Shown here: positions 1 to 6,679 of the stretch, one piece after another
Layout: the number at the start of each line of letters is the position of its first letter
Position numbering within the stretch: the stretch's first letter is position 1
Source: Flavobacteriales bacterium
GTDB lineage: Bacteria > Bacteroidota > Bacteroidia > NS11-12g > UBA955
Length of the DNA stretch: 6,737 nucleotides
NCBI GenBank assembly: GCA_947464515.1
Contig: CANHXF010000095.1
Span: 1 to 6,737, forward strand
Direction: 5' to 3'
Program-made: the position numbers and the translations under genes
Notes under the pieces: model-generated
What the model saw: only the letters and a program-made list of their open reading frames with translations
Database searches by the model: none
Told to the model about the DNA's origin: nothing

Positions 1-985
1 AGAATTCCTTTAGATTTTCAAGTTCTGGTGCCACCACCATGAAGGTTGCTCCAAAGATGGTGTCGGGGCGGGTGGTAAATACTTTGAGTGTTTTTAGGGT
101 GCCACGAACAACGAAATCAATTTCAGCGCCTTGACTTCTACCGATCCAGTTTTTTTGAATTTCTTTGATGGCATCGCTCCACTGGATACTTTCAAGACCT
201 TCTATTAGACGGTCCGCATACGCTGTAATCCGCAAGCTCCACTGCTTCATTTTTTTGCGAATCACGGGGTAACCGCCACGCTCACTGAGACCATTGATTA
301 CCTCTTCATTGGCTAGCACTGTGCCCATCGCTTCACACCAATTCACTGTGGTTTCGTCGATAAAAGCCAATCGAAATTGATTCAAGATATTGTGTTTCTG
401 CACGGGTGAAAATCCTTGCCAATCTTGGGCTGAGAATTCGCTTATTTTGCCACCGTGTGCGTTGTGGTCTGCGGATCCGTTGGCGGAAAAATATGCTTCG
501 AGCGTAGAAAGGGGTTCTGCTTTTTGTGCAGATTTATTGTACCAATGATTAAAGAAAAGTGCAAAAATCCACTGTGTGAATTGGTAATAATTTGGGTCGC
601 ATGTTTTTACCTGTCGATCCCAATCATAGGAAAAGCCCATGATATTGAGCTGTTCACGAAATCTTTTAATATTTTGTTCTGTTGTTACCGATGGATGCTG
701 TCCTGTTTGGATGGCGTATTGTTCGGCTGGCAAACCAAATGCGTCGTAGCCCATGGGATGCAACACATTAAAACCGTTTAATCTTTTGTATCTGGAAACG
801 ATATCACTGGCGATGTAACCGAGGGGGTGACCCACGTGCAACCCACTTCCTGAAGGGTAAGGAAACATGTCGAGCGCATAGTATTTAGGCTTGCTGGGAT
901 CAATTTGTACGGAGTACAATTTACTGTTTTCCCATGCGGCTTGCCATTTTTTTTCGATTTCTGTGAAGGAGTATTGAGCTGACAT
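1..985 (-). CDS. leuS: Leucyl-tRNA synthetase, N-terminal part (cut by left edge)
   Basis: Class I aminoacyl-tRNA synthetase that charges tRNA-Leu with leucine in the cytoplasm. Reading leftward from the ATG at 985-983 gives 328 uninterrupted residues beginning MSAQYSFTEIEKKWQ. Visible: the class I HIGH signature as HVGH (residues 50-53) after the LDMFPYPSG stretch (38-46); the conserved GYDAFGLPAEQYAI block (79-92); NWIGRS (279-284), which leads into the CP1 editing domain; and TTRPDT (304-309), the threonine-rich editing-site motif that helps hydrolyse mischarged tRNA. The KMSKS loop and anticodon-binding part lie beyond the edge. Residues about 150-210 form an insertion absent from E. coli LeuS, as I recall it, and typical of Bacteroidota. 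The zinc-ribbon cysteines are not present: the equivalent stretch reads NWCEAMGTVLANEEV (215-229). The start is chosen because FTEIEKKWQ is the family's usual N-terminus. Identification is secure; only completeness is limited. Confidence 0.97.
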   Translation of the reverse strand, partial: MSAQYSFTEIEKKWQAAWENSKLYSVQIDPSKPKYYALDMFPYPSGSGLHVGHPLGYIASDIVSRYKRLNGFNVLHPMGYDAFGLPAEQYAIQTGQHPSVTTEQNIKRFREQLNIMGFSYDWDRQVKTCDPNYYQFTQWIFALFFNHWYNKSAQKAEPLSTLEAYFSANGSADHNAHGGKISEFSAQDWQGFSPVQKHNILNQFRLAFIDETTVNWCEAMGTVLANEEVINGLSERGGYPVIRKKMKQWSLRITAYADRLIEGLESIQWSDAIKEIQKNWIGRSQGAEIDFVVRGTLKTLKVFTTRPDTIFGATFMVVAPELENLKEF

Positions 986-1043
986 AAAGGTTGCGGGTGC
1001 GAAAATACAATAGATGGAGGTTTTTTAACGACCTTTGCGGTTC
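986..1043. promoter_or_regulatory. Divergent leuS/obgE intergenic region with weak promoter-like boxes
   Basis: These 58 bp lie between two outward-facing start codons, so both 5' control regions must sit here or inside the genes. On the minus strand TATTTTCG (1007-1000) matches the Bacteroidota -7 box TAnnTTTG at all but one position, but no TTG lies at the expected distance upstream. On the plus strand GACCTTTG (1030-1037) also matches with one mismatch, but would leave almost no leader before the obgE ATG. GGAGG at 1016-1020 is 23 bases ahead of the obgE ATG, too far to be its ribosome site. The space is too short for a T-box or similar leader. The boxes are inference; only the arrangement is certain. 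Confidence 0.35.
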
Positions 1044-2039
1044 ATGGCCGATAGCAATTTTATTGATTACGTGAAGATTTGCTGCCGAAGTGGTAGTGGC
1101 GGACCTGGTAGCAGGCATTATAATCGTACCAAAATGAATCCTCGCGGGGGTCCGGATGGGGGCGATGGAGGAAAGGGTGGTGACATTATTCTTCAGGGAA
1201 ATTCCCAGTTGTGGACATTGATTCACTTGAAGTACAGGAAGCACGTGATGGCCACTGATGGTGTTGCGGGCAGTGAGAATCGCAGTTCCGGTGCCTATGG
1301 AGAATCGGTGATCTTGGAAGTTCCTTTGGGCACAGTAGCCAAGGATGCAGAAACTGGAGAGGTTTTGTTTGAAATCACGGAAGACGGTGAAAAAAAGGTC
1401 TTGGTTCCGGGTGGTAGAGGTGGTTTGGGGAACTGGCATTTTGCCAATAGTGTAAACCAGTCACCACAATATGCGCAGCCGGGAGAGACGGGCATCGAGC
1501 AATGGATTGTATTGGAGCTGAAGGTTTTGGCCGATGTAGGATTGGTTGGATTTCCGAATGCTGGAAAGAGTACTTTTTTAAGTGTTATTTCTGCGGCGAA
1601 GCCGGAAATTGCTGATTATGCGTTTACTACATTGGTGCCTAATTTGGGTGTGGTAAATTATCGCGATTATCGAAGTTTCATCGTGGCTGATATTCCCGGA
1701 ATCATCGAAGGGGCGAGTGAGGGAAAAGGATTGGGCCATCGTTTTTTGCGTCACATTGAACGAAATGCGGCGTTGTTATTTTTGATACCTGCCGATAGTG
1801 CCGACCACAAAAAGGAGTTTTTAACGCTGTTGAGCGAGTTGGAGAAATTCAATCCGGAACTGCTTGTAAAACAGCGAATTGTGGCTATTAGTAAGGCGGA
1901 TATGTTAGACGATGAATTGAAGGACGAAATCAGAAAACAAATGAAAGGAATGGAAGTGATGTTTTTTAGTTCCGTAACCGAGCAAGGCGTTGGAGAATTG
2001 ATAGATGTTTTATGGGCAACTGTATCTGCGGATGTCTAA
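1044..2039 (+). CDS. obgE: GTPase Obg (ribosome assembly GTPase)
   Basis: Obg/CgtA family GTPase of 331 residues; family members bind the 50S subunit, act in its late maturation and are usually essential. The glycine-rich Obg fold is at about residues 1-157, with GGPDGGDGGKGGD and PGGRGGLGN as its hallmarks and NQSPQYAQPGE near its end. The G domain follows: G1 GFPNAGKS (169-176), switch I FTTLVPNLGVV, G3 DIPG (216-219), G4 SKAD (283-286, a variant of NKxD) and G5 SSV (309-311). The protein stops soon after G5, so it lacks the OCT domain of Bacillus and the acidic tail of E. coli Obg; lengths near 330 are usual in Bacteroidota. The ATG at 1044 is chosen because MADSNFIDYVKI is the lineage's normal N-terminus; an in-frame TTG at 1035 would add only three residues. 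It is divergent from leuS and 52 bp ahead of the isomerase genes. Confidence 0.96.
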   Translation: MADSNFIDYVKICCRSGSGGPGSRHYNRTKMNPRGGPDGGDGGKGGDIILQGNSQLWTLIHLKYRKHVMATDGVAGSENRSSGAYGESVILEVPLGTVAKDAETGEVLFEITEDGEKKVLVPGGRGGLGNWHFANSVNQSPQYAQPGETGIEQWIVLELKVLADVGLVGFPNAGKSTFLSVISAAKPEIADYAFTTLVPNLGVVNYRDYRSFIVADIPGIIEGASEGKGLGHRFLRHIERNAALLFLIPADSADHKKEFLTLLSELEKFNPELLVKQRIVAISKADMLDDELKDEIRKQMKGMEVMFFSSVTEQGVGELIDVLWATVSADV

Positions 2040-2059
2040 GAATTTTGATAAGGAGTTTG

Positions 2060-2067
2060 TATTTTTG
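2060..2067 (+). promoter_or_regulatory. Candidate Bacteroidota -7 promoter box
   Basis: TATTTTTG is an exact match to the TAnnTTTG -7 element used by the primary sigma factor of Bacteroidota. It lies in the 52-bp gap between obgE and the large isomerase gene and would give a leader of roughly 20 bases before the ATG at 2092. The -33 TTG is poorly supported: the nearest TTTG (2044-2047) is only 12 bases upstream, shorter than the usual spacing. The AT-rich context makes a chance match possible. If real, the isomerase-moxR block can be transcribed apart from obgE. Confidence 0.3.
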
Positions 2068-2091
2068 AAGATTATAGAAATAAAATAGATT

Positions 2092-4242
2092 ATGAAAAGA
2101 ATTGTTGGATTGTTTGTTGGGGGTTGTTTGATTCTGAGTTCAGTATCGGCCCAGAATGAAAAGATGACACAAGATAAACTTGGTGATGTTAACTTGTCGG
2201 TTCAATTGCCAAAGCCGTTCGTTTTCAGTATCAACCAAGACAAGGTATATGCTGATGAATTTGAACGCCAGTTCCTTAAGAATATCAATTTAAAAGAGGA
2301 TCCTATTTCGGCGAAAGACATTCGCAGTTACTTGGATTTGTATATCAAATTCAAGTTGAAGGTTCAGGATGCCAAAGATGCAGGGTTGGACACAGCTACG
2401 GCTTATGTTCAGGAGTTGCAAATGTATAGGGATCAGCTGGCAAGAAATTATTTGTACGATCGTGCTGTAACGGAGTCATTGATAAAAGAGGCTTATGACC
2501 GTTTGAAGTATGAGGTTCGAGTATCTCACATTTTGGTTTTGGTATCACCGGATGCTTCAGAGGCCGACAAGAAAAAGGCGTTGGATAAAATTGAGGAAAT
2601 GCATCAAAAATTGATGCGTAATCCTACGGCTGAAAATTTTGGCGATATGGCGCGCAACGAATCAGAAGACGCTGGCACCAAAAGCAGTGGTGGTGATTTG
2701 GGTTATATGACGGCCTTGCAGGTGGTGTATGAGTTTGAAAATCAAGCGTATAATACTGCAGTAGGTGGAATTTCTCCCGTGTTCAAAACAGAATTTGGGT
2801 ATCATATTTTGTTGGTTACGGATAAAAGGGCGAATCGTGGCGACATCAAAGTGAATCATATCTTGGTAAGGGTGTTGAACAAAGATGAAAACAGCGATAC
2901 CGAAGCGAGAAAGAAGATTGATGAGATAGCGGCGAATATGGTGGCGGGCAAGGAAACCTTTGAGAACATGGCAAAAACCTATAGCGAGGATTATAACAGT
3001 CGTTACAATGGCGGTGCGATGGACTACATCAACACAGCACAATTCGTGGGTGACATCGACAGACAAAATTGGGCAGATCAGGCGTTTACATTGAAGAAGG
3101 ACGGCGATATTACTGCACCATTCAGAACCAACTATGGCTGGCATTTGCTTCAGCGAGTGAATGTTCGTCCTTTGAAATCATTTGATGACAAGGAGATGCA
3201 TTCTATGTTGAAGATGGAGGTACAGAAAAATCAGCGCTCTCAAACATCGGTGGATTCTTTGGTTGGTAAGATCAAAAATGAAAATGGTTTTACGATGAAT
3301 CAAAAGGCTGTGTCTGCGTTGCTCGGTTATTTGGACAGCAATTTCATGAAAGGCAAGTTTGATGAGTTGTCGATTCCTGAGATGCATGTTGTAGTTTCTG
3401 GTCCTGCAAAAAAGCCGGTGAAGACCGAATACAATTTGCGTAAAATGGAAGTATTTCATTTGGCTGACCAGTCCTACTCAGTGGGTGATTTGTGTACCCA
3501 GCTAACCTACAACAGCAAGGCTATTCAAGGAAGCAAAAAAGAAGGATTAGATCGTTTGATAAATGCTTGGATCGACAAAACTTGTGTTGAATATCAAGAT
3601 GAGCATTTGGAAGAGAAGTCGGTTGAGTTCCGCGATATTTATCAAGAGTACAAAGAAGGCATTTTGATGTTTAACCGCATGCAGCAATTGGTTTGGGATA
3701 AAGCCAACAATGATTCAGCAGGTTTGGCGACGTTTTTTGCCGCCCATCAAGGTGAGTACAATTGGGGTGATCGATTTGATGTAGAGGTATTCTTCTGCAA
3801 CGATGCTAAGATGATGAAAACAGTGGGAAAAGAAGTGAAAAAAGGCATTTCCATAGATAGTATTCGTCGTGAACACACCAAGAGAAACGTGTTGGATTAT
3901 GCCTATAAAGCAGGCAAATATGAAATGGGTGATACGTTTTTATTCGTTCCATCTCGTGTGCTAAACATGTTGTTTGACGATGCGAAATCTGCAAAACCAA
4001 AATATCGCAAGCCAGGAATTTACAGCATTGGGCCTGTAGGTGACGACTTTGTTGTTGTTAAGGTAAAGGCATTTTTGCCCGCGGGACCCAAAACATTGGA
4101 TGAAACACGCGGACCGGTTGCTTCTAAATATCAAGAGCAGTTGGAGCGTGAATGGATTGAGGCCTTGAGATTGAAGTATCCTGTTACTGTGAATGAATCT
4201 GTGATTCAATCGATTGAAGCAAAACTGGTAAATCAGAAATAA
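2092..4242 (+). CDS. Secreted peptidyl-prolyl cis-trans isomerase with two parvulin domains
   Basis: SurA/PpiD-like foldase of 716 residues, predicted to act in the periplasm on outer-membrane and secreted proteins. The N-terminus (MKRI, a hydrophobic run, then VSAQ) is a Sec signal peptide with likely cleavage after residue 20; a cysteine at 12 resembles a lipobox but is too close to the N-terminus to be convincing. Residues about 45-138 are a helical SurA-N-like segment. Parvulin domain 1 spans about 141-243 (VSHIL, His146; SSGGDLGY; FGYHIL, His238). Domain 2 spans about 251-356 (VNHIL, His256; NGGAMDY; YGWHLL, His351). Both keep the paired histidines of the parvulin active site, so both may be catalytic. 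The C-terminal half (about 360-716) has no clear catalytic motif; from about 556 it may carry a degenerate third parvulin-like unit. It is longer than E. coli SurA (428), as often seen in Bacteroidota. No Shine-Dalgarno is evident. It is followed after 13 bp by a second member of the family. Confidence 0.92.
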   Translation: MKRIVGLFVGGCLILSSVSAQNEKMTQDKLGDVNLSVQLPKPFVFSINQDKVYADEFERQFLKNINLKEDPISAKDIRSYLDLYIKFKLKVQDAKDAGLDTATAYVQELQMYRDQLARNYLYDRAVTESLIKEAYDRLKYEVRVSHILVLVSPDASEADKKKALDKIEEMHQKLMRNPTAENFGDMARNESEDAGTKSSGGDLGYMTALQVVYEFENQAYNTAVGGISPVFKTEFGYHILLVTDKRANRGDIKVNHILVRVLNKDENSDTEARKKIDEIAANMVAGKETFENMAKTYSEDYNSRYNGGAMDYINTAQFVGDIDRQNWADQAFTLKKDGDITAPFRTNYGWHLLQRVNVRPLKSFDDKEMHSMLKMEVQKNQRSQTSVDSLVGKIKNENGFTMNQKAVSALLGYLDSNFMKGKFDELSIPEMHVVVSGPAKKPVKTEYNLRKMEVFHLADQSYSVGDLCTQLTYNSKAIQGSKKEGLDRLINAWIDKTCVEYQDEHLEEKSVEFRDIYQEYKEGILMFNRMQQLVWDKANNDSAGLATFFAAHQGEYNWGDRFDVEVFFCNDAKMMKTVGKEVKKGISIDSIRREHTKRNVLDYAYKAGKYEMGDTFLFVPSRVLNMLFDDAKSAKPKYRKPGIYSIGPVGDDFVVVKVKAFLPAGPKTLDETRGPVASKYQEQLEREWIEALRLKYPVTVNESVIQSIEAKLVNQK

Positions 4243-4255
4243 TACTCGGTTTACT

Positions 4256-5644
4256 GTGCAACACTTGAAAGGTATATTGGTTGGTCTTTGCATTTTGATT
4301 GCATCGACTTCGCAGGCTCAATTAAAAACATCGGGCCCATTATTGCCGCCTAAATATGTGGATGGTGTATTGGTTGTGGTGGGTAATAAAGTGATTTTGC
4401 GGAGTGAATTGGAGGAGAATAAAATGCAAATGGAGATGGACATGCGTGGTAGAAATCCCGATGACATCGAATGCATGGTACTTGAACAGCTGATTGTCAA
4501 TAAGTTGTTGCTGCATCAGGCAGAGATTGATAGTTTGCCGGTTTCCGACGAAGAAATAGAATATACCATAGATAACCGATTGCGTTACTATAGGTCAAAG
4601 ATTGGGAGTACTGAACAATTGGAAAAGTATTTGGGCAAATCAATTGCGGTTTGGAAAGAGGAGATTCGTCCGCTCATGAGAGAGGAATTGATGATTAATG
4701 CCATGCGAAATAATATTTTGCGTGATGTGAAAATCTCACCTCAGGAGGTAAAGGCCTTTTATGATTCAATCCCGATGGATAGTTTACCAGTGATTCCCAC
4801 TGAGGTTGAAGTTGCCCAGTTGATTGTGATTCCTCCAGTGAGTTTGGAGTCGAAGGAATTTGCTAGGGAACAGTTGGAATCCGTTCGTAGGCGTATTGTG
4901 CGTGGTGAGAGTTTTGAGAAGTTGGCACGTGCATATAGCATGGACCCAGGTTCAAAAGCCCAAGGCGGATTGTTGCCAGAATTTGGTAGAGGGGAAATGG
5001 CATCAGAGTTTGAACGAATGGCGTTCAAGTTGAAACCAGATAGCTTAAGTCAAATTTTTGAAACGGAATTTGGTTACCACATTTTGAGGGTCTCTAAACG
5101 TAGGGGTGAAAGGGTGGTTGCCTCGCATATTCTAATCCGTGCGGAGAACACAAACGACGATATTACACGGGCATTATACAAGATAGACTCAGCGTATAAT
5201 TTGTTGGTTGAAAATAAAATGCAATGGTGCGATGCGGTTAAAAAATATGCTACGGCAGGTGATAAATTTATGGCTTACGACAAGGGGTCATGTGGCTATT
5301 TCACAGATATGCGCAGTGGCATGCAAACGTTACAATTTGAAAGTTTGCCACCCGATGTGAGAAAAATTGCCGAAAAAATGAAACCAGGGGAGGTATCCCA
5401 GCCTGCATTAATCAGTACGGAAGATGGTAGACCAGCGTATCGTATGATTTATGTAAACTCGGTGACACCCCCGCATACCGCCAATTTGATTCAGGATTAC
5501 AGTAAAATTCAAATGCAGGCGGACAGTAAGAAAAAGTATGAGACCCTTCAAAAATGGATTAAAGTGCATAGGAACGTCAATTATATTCGTTTCAAGGGTA
5601 GAACATTTGATTGTGAAAATTTGAAATCTTGGGAACATGAGTGA
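4256..5644 (+). CDS. SurA-like periplasmic chaperone / parvulin-type prolyl isomerase
   Basis: Secreted SurA-family protein of 462 residues, expected to hold unfolded outer-membrane proteins in the periplasm. A signal peptide runs from the start to about STSQA (cleavage near residue 21). The SurA-N chaperone region is about 33-160 (VDGVLVVVGNKVILRSEL; VLEQLIVNKLLLHQAE). Parvulin unit 1 is about 182-281 (GGLLPEFGRGEM; FGYHILRV, His275) but has Gln188 where the first active-site histidine is expected. Unit 2 is about 286-403 with His291 (ASHIL) but Arg396 where the second histidine would be (AYRMIYV). It may therefore work mainly as a chaperone; that is inference. The GTG at 4256 is the only start upstream of the signal peptide, with no in-frame ATG before it; a TTG at 4265 would also leave an intact signal peptide. 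It sits 13 bp after the larger isomerase and overlaps moxR by 8 bp. surA-like in domain order, but orthology to E. coli surA is not claimed. Confidence 0.92.
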   Translation: MQHLKGILVGLCILIASTSQAQLKTSGPLLPPKYVDGVLVVVGNKVILRSELEENKMQMEMDMRGRNPDDIECMVLEQLIVNKLLLHQAEIDSLPVSDEEIEYTIDNRLRYYRSKIGSTEQLEKYLGKSIAVWKEEIRPLMREELMINAMRNNILRDVKISPQEVKAFYDSIPMDSLPVIPTEVEVAQLIVIPPVSLESKEFAREQLESVRRRIVRGESFEKLARAYSMDPGSKAQGGLLPEFGRGEMASEFERMAFKLKPDSLSQIFETEFGYHILRVSKRRGERVVASHILIRAENTNDDITRALYKIDSAYNLLVENKMQWCDAVKKYATAGDKFMAYDKGSCGYFTDMRSGMQTLQFESLPPDVRKIAEKMKPGEVSQPALISTEDGRPAYRMIYVNSVTPPHTANLIQDYSKIQMQADSKKKYETLQKWIKVHRNVNYIRFKGRTFDCENLKSWEHE

Positions 5645-6596
5645 TATCGTTTCAACTGCAAAGGATTTTTCTGCCAAAGTATTGGCTTTGCGTGCCGAAA
5701 TCGGCAAAGTAGTTGTAGGTCAGCATGAAGTAATAGATGCCCTAATCAATGCCGTATTTTGTCATGGCCACGTGTTGATGGTTGGTGTGCCCGGTCTGGC
5801 TAAAACCTTGCTCGTAAAGACACTTTCAGAAACCATGGATTTGTCGTTCAACCGGATTCAGTTCACCCCCGATTTGATGCCATCCGACATCGTAGGAAGC
5901 GAGATTTTGGACGATGCGAGGCAGTTTCATTTTGTAAAGGGTCCCATTTTTTCCAATATTATTTTGGCTGATGAGATCAATCGTACACCCCCAAAAACGC
6001 AGGCTGCTTTGTTAGAGGCGATGCAGGAGCGACAGGTAACTGCGGGCGGACAAAGATATCAGTTGGAGGAGCCATTCTTTGTTTTGGCAACCCAGAACCC
6101 CATCGAACAAGAAGGTACTTACCCCTTGCCAGAAGCGCAGTTGGATCGTTTTATGTTCCAAGTGATTTTAGATTATCCTGGGTTTGAAGAAGAAGTCAAT
6201 ATTTTAAAACAAACCACGGGTAGTGCGCAGGGAAAAGCGATGTCGGTGATTTCTGCCGAGCAAATCAAGGAATTTCAGGCTTTGGTTAGAGCGGTTCCCG
6301 TTACGGACCATGTTTTTGAACAGGTGGTTACGATGGTTCAGCAAACTCGACCTGGACAATCGGGATCACATGCAATGGCAAATCAATATTTGTCGTATGG
6401 TGCGGGACCAAGAGCAGGTCAAAATTTGATTTTGGCTGGTAAATGTCACGCTTTGATGCATGGTAAATTCAGTGTGGATCGCGAGGACATCGTTGCCGTA
6501 TCTAAGTGGGTGCTAAGGCATCGTATCGTAAGAAACTTTAAGGCAGAGGCCGAAGGTGTTTCTTCGGATCAGATTATCGCTGCGATTTGTAATTGA
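5637..6596 (+). CDS. MoxR-family AAA+ ATPase
   Basis: Cytoplasmic AAA+ ATPase of 319 residues. MoxR proteins act as chaperone-like remodelling machines, often with von Willebrand factor A domain partners. Walker A is GVPGLAKT (50-57, the MoxR form with Ala before the Lys); Walker B is IILADE (108-113), continuing into INRTPPKTQAALLEAMQE; sensor 1 is ATQNP (151-155); LDRF (169-172) carries a likely arginine finger; GAGPRA (255-260) carries sensor 2 Arg259 in the C-terminal lid. Length is normal for the family, ending just after the usual FKAEAEGVSSDQII segment. The ATG at 5637 lies inside the last codons of the SurA-like gene, an 8-bp overlap in a different frame, with no Shine-Dalgarno, so translation is probably coupled. 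The usual downstream neighbours (DUF58 and Bat/VWA genes) are absent from the 141 bp that follow, so the partner is unknown. Confidence 0.96.
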   Translation: MSDIVSTAKDFSAKVLALRAEIGKVVVGQHEVIDALINAVFCHGHVLMVGVPGLAKTLLVKTLSETMDLSFNRIQFTPDLMPSDIVGSEILDDARQFHFVKGPIFSNIILADEINRTPPKTQAALLEAMQERQVTAGGQRYQLEEPFFVLATQNPIEQEGTYPLPEAQLDRFMFQVILDYPGFEEEVNILKQTTGSAQGKAMSVISAEQIKEFQALVRAVPVTDHVFEQVVTMVQQTRPGQSGSHAMANQYLSYGAGPRAGQNLILAGKCHALMHGKFSVDREDIVAVSKWVLRHRIVRNFKAEAEGVSSDQIIAAICN

Positions 6597-6612
6597 TTTT
6601 TGGGTTTTACAG

Positions 6613-6637
6613 TTCCCCAGCTTGAAATCTGAGGGAA
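6613..6637. terminator. Candidate stem-loop after moxR
   Basis: TTCCCCAG (6613-6620) pairs with CTGAGGGAA (6629-6637) to form an 8-bp stem with one bulged A at 6632 and an 8-base loop. It begins 16 bases after the moxR stop codon, where a terminator or 3'-end-stabilising hairpin would be expected. No T-tract follows on either strand, so it does not fit a classic intrinsic terminator. Confidence 0.35.
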
Positions 6638-6656
6638 TATCAAGCCATATTTGGTT

Positions 6657-6679
6657 AATCTAATGTTATTTAGATTTTT
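6657..6679 (+). terminator. Candidate AT-rich hairpin with short T-run
   Basis: AATCTAA (6657-6663) and TTAGATT (6670-6676) are a perfect 7-bp inverted repeat around a 6-base loop, and the right arm runs into TTT, giving five consecutive T residues (6675-6679). It could serve as a weak intrinsic terminator for the moxR transcript. The stem has only one G-C pair, so stability is low, and it would overlap the stop codon of the possible convergent gene. Confidence 0.35.

Noticed and set aside
455..781. Plus-strand open frame of 108 codons
   Set aside because: It lies fully antisense to leuS, which is unmistakable on the minus strand; its translation is cysteine- and aromatic-rich with no recognisable domain.
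1016..1020. GGAGG as a Shine-Dalgarno sequence for obgE
   Set aside because: It is 23 bases from the ATG, too far to act, and Bacteroidota genes generally do not rely on such sites.
1035..1043. TTG at 1035 as the obgE start
   Set aside because: It would add three non-conserved residues (reading MRF) before the family's normal MADSNF start, and ATG at 1044 needs no special explanation.
921..1439. Minus-strand open frame of 172 codons across the leuS start and obgE
   Set aside because: It covers the leuS start region in another frame and the Obg domain on the opposite strand; the translation has no family features and is explained as a shadow of obgE.
2092..2151. Lipoprotein signal in the large isomerase (Cys at residue 12)
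   Set aside because: Only about seven hydrophobic residues precede the cysteine, too few for a lipoprotein signal, while a good signal peptidase I site (VSA/Q) follows at residue 20.
2662..3144. Minus-strand open frame of 160 codons inside the large isomerase gene
   Set aside because: It is antisense to two well-conserved parvulin domains and rich in Ile, His and Cys as expected of a shadow frame; no start context or domain supports it.
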